Of a stretch of 64,000 nt of DNA, positions 7,840 to 16,682 are shown one piece after another (the stretch's first letter is position 1; each line of letters starts with the position of its first letter). The DNA comes from Bacteroides fragilis (GTDB lineage: Bacteria; Bacillota; Clostridia; Lachnospirales; Lachnospiraceae): positions 186,001 to 250,000 of the forward strand of contig JAMPFK010000002.1 in NCBI GenBank assembly GCA_023664485.1, read 5' to 3'. Under the pieces are notes generated by a model. The model saw nothing but the letters and a program-made list of their open reading frames with translations, did not search any database and was not told where the DNA came from. Both the position numbers and the translations under genes were made by a program.

Positions 7840-9722
7840 GAAAACTGGCGTTACCGGATGAAATTCTGATGCAGGTGGAAAAGCCCGCACGCTATATCGG
7901 CAACGAGATCAATGCCGTTATGAAGGACAGGGACGAAGTAAAGATCCGTTTCTGCATGTGTTTCCCGGATATTTATGAAATCGGGATGTCGCATCTCGGC
8001 ATTCAGATTTTATATAGTATGTTCAATTCCTGGGAGGATGTATGGTGTGAACGGGTATATTCTCCCTGGATGGATTTGGATAAGGTCATGCGGGAAAAAG
8101 GGATCCCCCTGTTTGCGCTGGAATCCCAGGAACCTGTAAAGGAGATGGATTTTCTCGGCATTACGCTTCAGTATGAAATGTGCTATACCAATGTTCTGCA
8201 GATCCTGGATCTGGCGCAGATCCCGCTTTGGGCAGAGGACAGGCGCGAAGAGGATCCCATCGTTATCGGCGGCGGGCCGTGCAGCTATAACCCGGAACCG
8301 ATCGCCGCGTTTTTTGATCTGTTTTATATCGGGGAAGGAGAAACGCAGTACCGCAGACTGCTCGATCTCTATCGGGAGAACCGGGCCGCCGGCGGAAGCC
8401 GTCTGGATTTCCTGAAAGCGGCCTGCGCGCTTCCGGGCATCTATGTGCCCGCTTTTTATGAGGAAGAATACCGGGATGACGGAACGATAAAAAGCCGGAA
8501 AAAACTATATGAGGGCGCGCCGGACCGGATTTTAAAAGAAATCGTAATGGAGATCTCGGATACCTGTTATCCTGTGAAGCCGGTCGTTCCTTTTATCCAG
8601 ATCACGCAGGACAGGGTCGTGCTGGAAATCCAGAGAGGCTGTATCAGGGGCTGCCGTTTTTGTCAGGCAGGCCAGCTGTACCGGCCCGTCCGGGAGCGGG
8701 ATCCCGCCGTTCTGAAAGAATATGCGGCAGAAATGTTAAAGAACACCGGGTATGACGAAATTTCCCTGAGTTCTTTAAGCTCCAGCGATTATTCGGAATT
8801 GAACGGGCTTCTGGAATTTCTGATCGGGGAATGCAGGAAAAAACATATCAATATTTCCCTGCCGTCTCTGCGCATCGACGCTTTTTCACTGGACGTGATG
8901 AGCAAGGTGCAGGATGTGAAGAAGAGCAGCCTTACGTTTGCGCCGGAAGCGGGAAGCCAGCGGCTGCGCGACGTTATTAACAAGGGATTGACAAAAGAGG
9001 ATATCCTAAGCGGCGCGGCTCTCGCTTTCGAGGGTGGCTGGACAAGGGTAAAGCTGTATTTTATGCTCGGCCTTCCCACGGAAACGGAAGAAGACATCCT
9101 GGGAATCGGAGAACTCTCCAACGATATCGCGGCGGTGTTCTTCGATACGGTACCGAAAGAGAAGCGTACGAACGGCAGGGTGCAGATCGTCACGAGCACT
9201 TCCTTCTTTATTCCAAAACCCTTCACGCCGTTTCAGTGGGCGCGGATGTGTACGAAGGAAGAATTTATTGAAAAGGCTTATCAGACGAAAAAGGGAATTA
9301 TGGCGCAGCTGAACCGGAAGAGCATTAAATATAACTGGCATGAAGCCGATGTCAGTGTGCTGGAAGGGATTTTTGCGAGAGGCGACAGGAAGCTTGCGAA
9401 GGTCATTGCCAAAGCTTATGAAAAGGGCTGTATGTTCGACTCCTGGAGCGAGTGCTTTCAGAACGATATCTGGATGGAATGCTTTGCGCAGTGTAATGTC
9501 GATCCCGGTTTCTATACGACGAGAGCGCGGGCGGAGGATGAAATCTTCCCATGGGATTTTCTGGACTGCGGCGTAACGAAAGAATTTCTGCTGCGGGAGT
9601 GGAAAAAGGCGATGGCGCAGACCGTTTCCCCGAACTGCCGGAAGCAGTGCCAGGGGTGCGGCGCGAACAGGTTCGGCGGCGGCGTATGTTTTGAAAAAGA
9701 AGCGGCGGGCTGCAATCAGTAA
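7833..9722 (+). CDS. B12-binding-domain radical SAM protein, TIGR03960 type
   Basis: A protein of 629 residues. The N-terminal part (about 1-230) resembles a cobalamin-binding-type domain (FPDIYEIGMSHLG; GGGPCSYNPEP). The radical SAM domain follows with the cluster motif CIRGCRFC near residue 268, which binds the 4Fe-4S cluster that cleaves S-adenosylmethionine. A cysteine-rich C-terminal segment (NCRKQCQGCGANRFGGG) may hold another metal. This family is regularly found next to a TIGR03936-type protein and an RNase E/G, exactly as here, and may act on RNA or ribosomal components. Its substrate is not known to me. Confidence 0.88.
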   Translation: MVRKLALPDEILMQVEKPARYIGNEINAVMKDRDEVKIRFCMCFPDIYEIGMSHLGIQILYSMFNSWEDVWCERVYSPWMDLDKVMREKGIPLFALESQEPVKEMDFLGITLQYEMCYTNVLQILDLAQIPLWAEDRREEDPIVIGGGPCSYNPEPIAAFFDLFYIGEGETQYRRLLDLYRENRAAGGSRLDFLKAACALPGIYVPAFYEEEYRDDGTIKSRKKLYEGAPDRILKEIVMEISDTCYPVKPVVPFIQITQDRVVLEIQRGCIRGCRFCQAGQLYRPVRERDPAVLKEYAAEMLKNTGYDEISLSSLSSSDYSELNGLLEFLIGECRKKHINISLPSLRIDAFSLDVMSKVQDVKKSSLTFAPEAGSQRLRDVINKGLTKEDILSGAALAFEGGWTRVKLYFMLGLPTETEEDILGIGELSNDIAAVFFDTVPKEKRTNGRVQIVTSTSFFIPKPFTPFQWARMCTKEEFIEKAYQTKKGIMAQLNRKSIKYNWHEADVSVLEGIFARGDRKLAKVIAKAYEKGCMFDSWSECFQNDIWMECFAQCNVDPGFYTTRARAEDEIFPWDFLDCGVTKEFLLREWKKAMAQTVSPNCRKQCQGCGANRFGGGVCFEKEAAGCNQ

Positions 9723-9736
9723 AGGCGGATATTGCG

Positions 9737-10498
9737 ATGAAAATCAGAATAAAATTTGCAAAATACGGCGCGATGAAATTCATCGGACATCTGGATGTGA
9801 TGCGGTTTTTCCAGAAGGCGATCCGCAGGGCGGATATCGATATCCGGTATTCGGAAGGGTTCAGCCCTCATCCAATTATGTCCTTTGCGGCGCCCCTCGG
9901 CGTCGGCATGGAAAGCATGGGAGAATATCTGGATATCGAGGTGCGGTCCATGACATCGGCGGAAGAAATGAAGAATGCGCTGAACCGGGCGATGACAGAC
10001 GGGATTTCCGTATTGTCCGTAAAGGCGCTGCCCGATACGGCACAAAACGCGATGGCAAGCGTGGCGGCGGCCCGGTATCAGATCGCGTACCGCGGGGAGG
10101 CTGTCAAGAACGGTCAGGCAGATACGTCCCTGTGCCGTTTTCCGATCGATGCGATGGAAGAGAAGCTTGCCGTTTTTTACGCAAAGGAACGAATTCCGGT
10201 GGTCAAAAAGACCAAAAAGGGGGAACGGGAGCTGGATCTGAGACCGGGCATCTTTGAATTGAAGATAGAAGAGGCTCCGCATCCTTTTCAAAAGGACGGG
10301 AGACGGTATCAGGTCATCTCGATGCTGGTGGACGCAAGCAGCAGCGGCAACATTAAGCCGGCGATGGTGTTTGATGCTTTCTGCAGGGACTGTAACGCGG
10401 CCCTTCCGCCGTATTCTTATCAGATCACGAGAATCGATACGCTGATGAACCTGGCGGCGGAGGGGGAAGAGCCGGTGTTCGTACCGTTAGGAGAATAG
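9737..10498 (+). CDS. radical SAM-associated protein, TIGR03936 / DUF2344 type
   Basis: A protein of 253 residues beginning KIRIKFAKYGAMKFIGHLD, the hallmark of the DUF2344 family that accompanies TIGR03960 radical SAM proteins and in other bacteria is fused to them. Another conserved segment is YSEGFSPHPIMSFAAPLGVG (about residues 36-55). It has no iron-sulfur motif of its own, so it is probably a partner or substrate-recognition subunit. It follows the radical SAM gene by 14 bp with AAAGGCGG before the ATG, and precedes the RNase gene by 22 bp. Confidence 0.87.
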   Translation: MKIRIKFAKYGAMKFIGHLDVMRFFQKAIRRADIDIRYSEGFSPHPIMSFAAPLGVGMESMGEYLDIEVRSMTSAEEMKNALNRAMTDGISVLSVKALPDTAQNAMASVAAARYQIAYRGEAVKNGQADTSLCRFPIDAMEEKLAVFYAKERIPVVKKTKKGERELDLRPGIFELKIEEAPHPFQKDGRRYQVISMLVDASSSGNIKPAMVFDAFCRDCNAALPPYSYQITRIDTLMNLAAEGEEPVFVPLGE

Positions 10499-10520
10499 AA
10501 AAAGGACATAGAATTTTGTT

Positions 10521-11738
10521 ATGACAGAAAAGGAAAAGGGTAAAATCTTAATTTTGGAGTTCCGAAATAAGCTGCTTTCCCTGTTCATACGCGGCGGCCG
10601 GATCGTAGAGATCCGGGCGGAAAACAGCGCGGAGGAGAAAGCCTGCCGGATCGGAAATATCTATGTCGGGCGGATACGGAATATTTCAGCCAGTATCGGG
10701 GCGGCCTTTGTCGAGATCCAGAAGGGCGTCGTGGCCTTTCTGCCGCTTTCCGAAGCGGAAAATGCCGTATTGACGAACCGAAAGCCCGGCGGATCTTTCA
10801 AAGCCGGGGACGAGCTTCTCGTGCAGCTTGTCAGAGAGCCGTTAAAGACAAAACAGGCGGGCGTTTCGACCGCATTATCGTTAGCCGGTTCCTATGCGGT
10901 CATCGAATATCAGAAAGGGCTCTCCGTCGGCCATAGAGAAGAGGGGGTCAGAGTGTCCTCCAAAATGAGCAGGAAATACCGCCGCATATACAAGGATCTG
11001 GCGCCGCTTCAGGAAATCGCGGAACGGTTCTCCTTAGTGATCCGTACCAATGCGGACGGCCTGCCGGACGTATCCGCCGTCGCGGCGGAAGCGCGGACGC
11101 TGGCGGCCGAAATGGCGCATATCCTGGAAATCGGTGATAAGCGGGTATGCTTCAGCTGTCTGCATCGGAGCGAACCGGAATATCTTTCTTTTATCCGGAA
11201 CTGTTATCAGTCCGAGTATGGCGAAATCGTTACGGACCGGAAGGAAATTTATGAAACGCTTCTTGCACAGGAACGGATAAATTCCGGTTGTGTGCGGTAT
11301 TATGAAGATACGATGCTGCCCCTGCACAAACTGTATTCTGTCGAAACAAAAGTGCAGGAACTGCTTTCACGCAGGGTCTGGCTGAGATCCGGCGCTTATC
11401 TTATCATCGAGCAGACGGAAGCGCTGGTCGCTGTCGATGTCAATACGGGGAAATATGAGGCGGGAAAGAAGAAAGAGGAGACCTGTTTGAAAATCAATCT
11501 GGAAGCCGCGGAAGCAATCGCCGCCGAACTGCGTGCAAGAAATCTTTCAGGCATGATTCTGGTAGATTTCATAAACATGCAGAAAAAGGAGCATAACGAG
11601 CGTCTGATGGAAGCGATGAAGGCTTTTCTTGCAAAAGATTCCGTCCCCGCTTATGTGGTGGATATTACAGGGCTTGGCCTGATGGAGATCACGCGGAAGA
11701 AAAAGAACCGATCTTTCGCGGAGCAGATGGCGGAATAA
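10521..11738 (+). CDS. rng: ribonuclease E/G family protein, short form
   Basis: A protein of 405 residues of the RNase E/G family, endonucleases that process rRNA and mRNA. An S1-like RNA-binding domain spans about residues 38-120 (GNIYVGRIRNIS...AAFVEI). The catalytic domain has the two magnesium-binding aspartate segments VAVDVNTGKY (about 302) and MILVDFINM (about 345). The protein ends shortly after TGLGLMEITRKK and lacks the cysteine zinc-link (CPxC) and C-terminal domain seen in longer members, so it may not form the usual zinc-linked dimer. It sits in the familiar radical SAM-rng-rplU neighbourhood. Confidence 0.87.
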   Translation: MTEKEKGKILILEFRNKLLSLFIRGGRIVEIRAENSAEEKACRIGNIYVGRIRNISASIGAAFVEIQKGVVAFLPLSEAENAVLTNRKPGGSFKAGDELLVQLVREPLKTKQAGVSTALSLAGSYAVIEYQKGLSVGHREEGVRVSSKMSRKYRRIYKDLAPLQEIAERFSLVIRTNADGLPDVSAVAAEARTLAAEMAHILEIGDKRVCFSCLHRSEPEYLSFIRNCYQSEYGEIVTDRKEIYETLLAQERINSGCVRYYEDTMLPLHKLYSVETKVQELLSRRVWLRSGAYLIIEQTEALVAVDVNTGKYEAGKKKEETCLKINLEAAEAIAAELRARNLSGMILVDFINMQKKEHNERLMEAMKAFLAKDSVPAYVVDITGLGLMEITRKKKNRSFAEQMAE

Positions 11739-11778
11739 AAAGCCGGCGGGAAATTGACAGGAAAGGCATGGCGAAATC

Positions 11779-12327
11779 ATGAAATTACTGCGGTTACAAA
11801 AGGTAAAAGAAGGAAAGTATCTGAAAAATTACGAATTGACCTACCTGAATAAAAAAGGAAAAGAAAAGGTATATGAAATCGTCAGCAGGAACGATATCCC
11901 GGATGCGTCGGCTCTCGGAAACCGCGTCAGCGGCGTTTCCATCGTGGCTTACTGCGGGGAACGGATGCTTCTTCTGCGGGAATTCCGGATGGGCGTTAAT
12001 CACGATGTCTATAATCTCTGCGCCGGTATGGTAGAAGAGGGCGAGTCCATTGAGGAATGTATCCGGCGCGAACTGTATGAGGAAACGGGGCTGCAGGTGA
12101 AAAAGATCCTGCAGATTTTGAAACCCTCTTATGCGGCGGTCGCCTTTTCGGACGTCAAGACACAGATCGCGTTCGTGGAAGCGGAAGGCGTATTTGAAGA
12201 CCACACTTCCGATAATGAAATGATAGAGGCGGAATTCTATACGAAAGAAGAGGTCCGGGAGCTTCTGGAAACGGAAGAATTCAGTTCCAGGGCACAGCTG
12301 GCGGCTTATTTTTTTGCGAGGGAGTAA
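11779..12327 (+). CDS. NUDIX hydrolase, probable ADP-ribose pyrophosphatase
   Basis: A protein of 182 residues with a complete NUDIX box at about residues 83-105 (GMVEEGESIEECIRRELYEETG). This box binds magnesium and hydrolyses nucleoside diphosphates linked to another moiety. The flanking layout (FRMGVNHDVYNLCAG before the box, SDVKTQIAFVEA after) matches the ADP-ribose pyrophosphatase branch, though substrate choice within NUDIX enzymes is hard to predict. The start ATG has AGGAAAGG about 12 bp upstream. Its stop lies 4 bp before the start of the next membrane-protein gene, and its last codons supply that gene's ribosome site. Confidence 0.85.
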   Translation: MKLLRLQKVKEGKYLKNYELTYLNKKGKEKVYEIVSRNDIPDASALGNRVSGVSIVAYCGERMLLLREFRMGVNHDVYNLCAGMVEEGESIEECIRRELYEETGLQVKKILQILKPSYAAVAFSDVKTQIAFVEAEGVFEDHTSDNEMIEAEFYTKEEVRELLETEEFSSRAQLAAYFFARE

Positions 12328-12331
12328 AAAA

Positions 12332-14158
12332 ATGTTTTTGAACCAAATTCACGGAAAAGAAAAGAAATCTATACGAAGCGTTCTTTGTATTCTGCTTGCC
12401 GTCTGCTCCGTCGCGGCATTTGGCATCGATTTTGAAAGCGGCATGGAAACGGGAAGCGGCCTGACAGCGGTTCTGTCCTCTTTTCAGGGCTGGGGCATGG
12501 GACAGGCCGTTTTTACGATCTGCCTTGCCGTGCTGTATCATGCCATGTGGGACAGATTCCCGGATTTCCAGAAAGATACCGCCTTCTTTGCCCTGTTCTT
12601 ATCGGTGCTGATCGTTATCGGCCTGTGCTACCGGAATGCGACGGGCATCGTGCTCTGTGTGCAGAATGCGGTGCAGACTGCCAAAACGGCAGTCGTTCTT
12701 ATCGGATACGGAACACTGTTTTATTTTTTTGTCCGCTGGCTGTATCATTTCATGAAAGATTTCTCGTCACGCTGGATTTTGAAACAGGGGGGGGCGATTA
12801 ACGGTTACAGATGGAAAACGAGTCTTTTTCTGTTTATCTGCTGGCTTCCTTATCTGATCGCTTTTTATCCGGGGACGGCGCTCTATGATGCCGGAACAAT
12901 GCTGCGGCAGTATTATGGATATGAAGCGCTGACGAACCACCACCCCTATTTTCAGATAATCTTCCTCGCCGTTTTTATAGAAGCGGGCCGGGCGCTTGGC
13001 TCGGCATCGTTCGGTATGTTCTGCTATGTCCTGTTACAGATGGCCGCTTTTATTATGGTATTGTCCTATATGGCAGATATGCTGCGAAGAATCGGTTTCC
13101 ATACGAAAATCCTCCGGGCGCTCATCTGCCTGTATGCGTTCCTGCCTGTTTTTCCGGTCTATGCGGTTTCCGTCGGAAAAAATATCAATTTTTCCATTGT
13201 GATTCTGCTGCTGACGGTCTTTCTGTTTGAAGCGGCGCTGTTTCCCGACGAATTTGTCCGCAGCCGTCCGAAAATGGCTCTTCTTCCGATCCTGCTGGTT
13301 CTCGTATGCCTGTTTCGGAACGAAGGGCCTGCCATTGCGGCCGGGTTCTTTCCCTGTTTCCTGACAGCTGCGAAAAAGCATTGGAAAGTATTCACAGGCA
13401 TCTTTGCGGGCGTTGCGCTGTTTGTCGCGTTTTGGTTCAGGGGGATTCTGCCCATGGCGGGCGTTGCGCAGGGCAGCATTGCGGAGAGCCTGTCTGTTCC
13501 GTTCTTACAGACGGCGCGGTGCGTCGCTTATTATGGAGAAGAAATGCCGGAGGAGGAAAAGGCGGCGATCGACAGGATCCTGGAATTCGATACGCTTCCG
13601 GAAAGGTATCTGCCCGAATTTTCCGACAGGGTAAAAGAGAAGTACAATGAAAATGCGTCGAAAGAGGATTGGGAAGCATACCTGGAAGTCTACTGGAAGC
13701 AGTTCAGGGAGCATCCCGTCACCTGTCTGGACGCGGTGCTGAACAAATGCTATGGTTATTTTTATCCGGATGATCCGGGAAAGACGAAGGCTTATTATGC
13801 CGTAGGAGCCGCTATTCCGCTGCCGGTGGAGGAAGGTTTCGATCTGGAATCCAGATTTCCGGCATGCGTGGAAGCGATGGACCGGTTTATGACGGCGTTC
13901 CGGAAGATTCCGCTGATCGGTTATACGACCTCCATCGGACTCTATTTCTGGTGCTGCTTCCTGTTCCTGTTCTTTCTGATAAAATGTAAAAAGACGAAAC
14001 TGCTCATCTTATATATACCGGCTGTTCTGGTCTTTCTCGTATGCGTGGCTTCGCCGGTCAACGCATATTTCCGATATGGACTGTCGGTCGTGTTCACGGT
14101 GCCGTTTTTCTTTTTTACAGCACTTTATGCGTTTAAAATGGAGGAAACAGAATTATGA
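12332..14158 (+). CDS. polytopic membrane protein, DUF6020-like
   Basis: About 608 residues with roughly twelve hydrophobic segments, an extramembrane region of about 130 residues near 390-520, and the motif YPGTALYDAGTML with NHHPYFQI. These features resemble the DUF6020 family, membrane proteins with a GT-C-glycosyltransferase-like layout. I chose the ATG at 12332, preceded by AGGGAG at 12319-12324. An upstream in-frame TTG lacks a site. The stop overlaps the next start as ATGA, so it is coupled to the GT39-like gene. Together they may modify a cell-surface polymer with a lipid-linked sugar. This is inference. Confidence 0.75.
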   Translation: MFLNQIHGKEKKSIRSVLCILLAVCSVAAFGIDFESGMETGSGLTAVLSSFQGWGMGQAVFTICLAVLYHAMWDRFPDFQKDTAFFALFLSVLIVIGLCYRNATGIVLCVQNAVQTAKTAVVLIGYGTLFYFFVRWLYHFMKDFSSRWILKQGGAINGYRWKTSLFLFICWLPYLIAFYPGTALYDAGTMLRQYYGYEALTNHHPYFQIIFLAVFIEAGRALGSASFGMFCYVLLQMAAFIMVLSYMADMLRRIGFHTKILRALICLYAFLPVFPVYAVSVGKNINFSIVILLLTVFLFEAALFPDEFVRSRPKMALLPILLVLVCLFRNEGPAIAAGFFPCFLTAAKKHWKVFTGIFAGVALFVAFWFRGILPMAGVAQGSIAESLSVPFLQTARCVAYYGEEMPEEEKAAIDRILEFDTLPERYLPEFSDRVKEKYNENASKEDWEAYLEVYWKQFREHPVTCLDAVLNKCYGYFYPDDPGKTKAYYAVGAAIPLPVEEGFDLESRFPACVEAMDRFMTAFRKIPLIGYTTSIGLYFWCCFLFLFFLIKCKKTKLLILYIPAVLVFLVCVASPVNAYFRYGLSVVFTVPFFFFTALYAFKMEETEL

Positions 14159-15840
14159 AAAAGCTGTGTGGAAAACATTATCGCTTCATCGCAGGAGCGG
14201 TCCTGCTCATTCTGCTCTTTATGAACCTTTTTTACTGGGGAAGCCAGAAGGAAGGCTTCTTCTGTGATGAACTCTATTCGTATCACTTTACGAATCAGGT
14301 GAAATATCCTTATATCATAGAAGAATACGGCGAAAAGACCTGGATGAGGGACTGGCATCCTTCGGAATTTTTTCAGGATTATCTGACGCTGACCGAAGAA
14401 GAGCGGTTCGATCTGCCGGGCGTATGGCGGGTGGCCGGAACAGATGTGCATCCCCCGCTGTATTATCTGTTCCTGGAAATGTCCTCTTCCGTATTTGCAA
14501 CAATATTTCCGGGCATTTTCACGAAATGGAGCGGTATCCTGGTCAATATGGTATTTTTTCTGCTCACGATGTTCTTTTTATGGAAGCTTGCCAGAGAACT
14601 GACCGGTTCCGATTTCTGGTCCGCTCTGGTCTGCGCCCTGTACGGATTCAGCGCGGGTGCGGTAAGCATGGTCGTTTTTATCAGAATGTATGTACAGTTT
14701 ACCTGTTTTGCGGTCCTTTTTACCTGGCTGAATACCCTGTTCTGGAAAGCGTTATGGAAGAACGGTGAAAAGGAAAATCGATGGCTCTATCCGATCCTGG
14801 CCATAGCTTCCATGGCAGGAGCCTTAACGCAATATTATTTTCTGATCTATGCCTTTATGATCTGCATTGTGATATGGGGATATGCTTTGCTGAAACAGAA
14901 GTATTCCTTTGTCGTAAAATACGCCTGCTCTATGGCGGCAAGCCTCGTTGGAAGCTATCTTATCTGGCCGGATATTCTGGAAGATATCCTTTCGGGCCTG
15001 AGAGGCGAGGAAGCCCTTGTCAATCTGAAGGACGAGACCAGGGGCATATTGGAAAACTTCTCGGAGCTTTGGAACATTATGAACGGAGAGCTTTTTGGAA
15101 AAGGCATTTATCTGCTTCTCGCTTTTGCGGCGGCCCTTCTGTTCTGCCGCGTTCTTTCGATCTGGTGGCGCCCTGAAAAAGATATCGCCGAAGACGGAAG
15201 CATTCATATCCGGTTCCAAAGAAGGAACCCGCAAAAAAAGCTGGAGTTCCGGCTCGTACTGCAGGACGTTATCCTGGTACAGATTTTTATCGCGGTCATG
15301 GTCTATCTTGTCTGTCTGGCAAAGATAGCGCCCTATCTGGAGGACAGATATATATCCTGCGTTTTCCCGATGATCGTCCTGCTCGTTGCGGCCCTTCTCC
15401 GGAAGCTGGTATCCGGCATGCCAGAGGATATCGCCAAAACAGCGGCCGCCGCCCTGATCGCCTGTACGCTGGCCAGCTACCTTTTGCCGGGCGTCAATTA
15501 TCTGTATCCGGGAACGGAGAAAAAACTGGAAACGGCGGGCATGTATTCGGATCTTCCGGCCTTTTATATCACTTATGGAACCAGTTACCGCGCCTGCGGG
15601 GACAGCGTCTATTTCGCCCTGGCAAAATGCACTTATCCGTTGTACGGCAATGAGCTCCGGAGCATCCCGGAAGCGCTTGCCAGGCTGGATGAAGGGGAGA
15701 TTACCAGATGCCTGTTCTATGTAGACTTATTATATGAGGACAGGGATCCGATCGTGCAGGAAATCGACAGCCTCTTTCCGAAGAGCGGGATACGCTGGCT
15801 TTTCGATACGGAGCACAGTGCGGTCTATATTGTGGAATAA
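14155..15840 (+). CDS. membrane glycosyltransferase, GT39/PMT-like (GT-C fold)
   Basis: A protein of 561 residues with an N-terminal membrane helix followed by the acidic motif DELYSYH (about residue 37), typical of the catalytic first loop of GT-C enzymes that use polyprenyl-phosphate sugars. HPPLYY (about residue 98) corresponds to the conserved segment at the start of the next helix. About ten further membrane segments and a C-terminal extracytoplasmic domain follow. Acceptor and sugar are unknown. It is translationally coupled to the DUF6020-like gene. The pair sits between a NUDIX gene and the L21 leader, interrupting the usual order of rng next to rplU. Confidence 0.78.
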   Translation: MKKLCGKHYRFIAGAVLLILLFMNLFYWGSQKEGFFCDELYSYHFTNQVKYPYIIEEYGEKTWMRDWHPSEFFQDYLTLTEEERFDLPGVWRVAGTDVHPPLYYLFLEMSSSVFATIFPGIFTKWSGILVNMVFFLLTMFFLWKLARELTGSDFWSALVCALYGFSAGAVSMVVFIRMYVQFTCFAVLFTWLNTLFWKALWKNGEKENRWLYPILAIASMAGALTQYYFLIYAFMICIVIWGYALLKQKYSFVVKYACSMAASLVGSYLIWPDILEDILSGLRGEEALVNLKDETRGILENFSELWNIMNGELFGKGIYLLLAFAAALLFCRVLSIWWRPEKDIAEDGSIHIRFQRRNPQKKLEFRLVLQDVILVQIFIAVMVYLVCLAKIAPYLEDRYISCVFPMIVLLVAALLRKLVSGMPEDIAKTAAAALIACTLASYLLPGVNYLYPGTEKKLETAGMYSDLPAFYITYGTSYRACGDSVYFALAKCTYPLYGNELRSIPEALARLDEGEITRCLFYVDLLYEDRDPIVQEIDSLFPKSGIRWLFDTEHSAVYIVE

Positions 15841-15863
15841 TATAAAAAGTTTTCCGCCAGATA

Positions 15864-15892
15864 TTGACAAATCTGTCCGGAGAGGATAAAAT
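15864..15892 (+). promoter_or_regulatory. sigma-A-type promoter of the rplU operon
   Basis: TTGACA at 15864-15869 and TAAAAT at 15887-15892 are separated by 17 bp. The promoter lies immediately upstream of the L21 leader RNA and provides independent transcription of rplU-prp-rpmA. Confidence 0.8.
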
Positions 15893-15898
15893 ATTTGA

Positions 15899-16009
15899 GT
15901 ATGCCGCACAACGAGGTATAAGTATGCCTTTCGATACCGGTTCCGGTATTTGGGTGTCACCGAAGCTGGCGAGTAAAATGAACGGTTGTTCATGAATAGG
16001 AGGTGCCAT
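15899..16009 (+). ncRNA. ribosomal protein L21 leader
   Basis: The approximately 110-nt leader between the promoter and rplU contains the hairpin GATACCGGTTCCGGTATT (15931 region) and the block GGGTGTCACCGAAGCTGGCG, which I recognise from the L21 leader motif of Firmicutes. In that system the leader is thought to bind L21 and repress its own operon. A second short hairpin, GAACGGTTGTTC, precedes the ribosome site TAGGAGGTG at 15997-16005. Confidence 0.75.
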
Positions 16010-16315
16010 ATGTACGCAATTATTGCAACAGGCGGAAAACAGTATAAGGTTTCCGAAGGCGACGTCATCAGAGTGGAAAAGCTCGATGCGGAAGTCGGAA
16101 CCGCCGTTACATTTGACCAGGTGGTAGCGATCAGCGATAACGAGCTGAAAGTTGCAGGCGATGTTGCAGGCGCAACCGTATCCGGAACGGTTATGGAACA
16201 GGGACGTGCCCGTAAAGTCATCGTTTACAAGTATAAGAGAAAATCAGGCTATCATAAGAAAAATGGTCACAGACAAGCATACACTCAGGTAAAAATTGAC
16301 AAGATCAACGCATAA
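16010..16315 (+). CDS. rplU: 50S ribosomal protein L21 (bL21)
   Basis: A protein of 101 residues starting MYAIIATGGKQYKVSEGD, the standard bL21 start. It contains the C-terminal basic signature KVIVYKYKRKSGYHKKNGHRQ. bL21 binds 23S rRNA in the large subunit. The ATG at 16010 is set by TAGGAGGTG just upstream. An in-frame upstream ATG at 15986 has no such site and lies inside the leader. It is followed 33 bp later by prp. Confidence 0.97.
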   Translation: MYAIIATGGKQYKVSEGDVIRVEKLDAEVGTAVTFDQVVAISDNELKVAGDVAGATVSGTVMEQGRARKVIVYKYKRKSGYHKKNGHRQAYTQVKIDKINA

Positions 16316-16348
16316 GTTGTTCTGCTGATGAATGCTTAAAGGTGTGGA

Positions 16349-16678
16349 ATGACGAGTATAACATTTCATAAAACAAAAGCGGGAGAATATCAGAGTTTTC
16401 TATGCAGGGGACATGCCGGATTCGGCAGTTATGGAAATGACATCGTATGCGCGGCGATTTCCGCTCTTGTGATTAATACGGTCAATTCACTGGAAGAGAT
16501 CGTACATGAGAAGATTACGGTGGATACCGATGAAGAGCACGGTGTGATCGCCTGTAAATTCGAAAGGCCCTTGCAGGAAACTTCCAAAGTACTGGTGGAT
16601 TCTCTTGTGCTTGGACTTTCCCGGATTGCGGCGCAATACGGGGAAAAATACTGTAGACTGAAATTTAAGGAGGTGTAA
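16349..16678 (+). CDS. prp: ribosomal-processing cysteine protease Prp
   Basis: A protein of 109 residues of the Prp/YsxB family, which removes the N-terminal extension of ribosomal protein L27 in Firmicutes. The catalytic pair is visible as GHAGFG (His22) and DIVC (Cys34), the same residue numbers as in staphylococcal Prp. It lies between rplU and rpmA, the conserved place. Its presumed substrate, immediately downstream, has the matching cleavage site. The stop is 4 bp before the rpmA start, and the end of prp supplies the rpmA ribosome site AAGGAGG. Confidence 0.93.
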   Translation: MTSITFHKTKAGEYQSFLCRGHAGFGSYGNDIVCAAISALVINTVNSLEEIVHEKITVDTDEEHGVIACKFERPLQETSKVLVDSLVLGLSRIAAQYGEKYCRLKFKEV

Positions 16679-16682
16679 TGCC

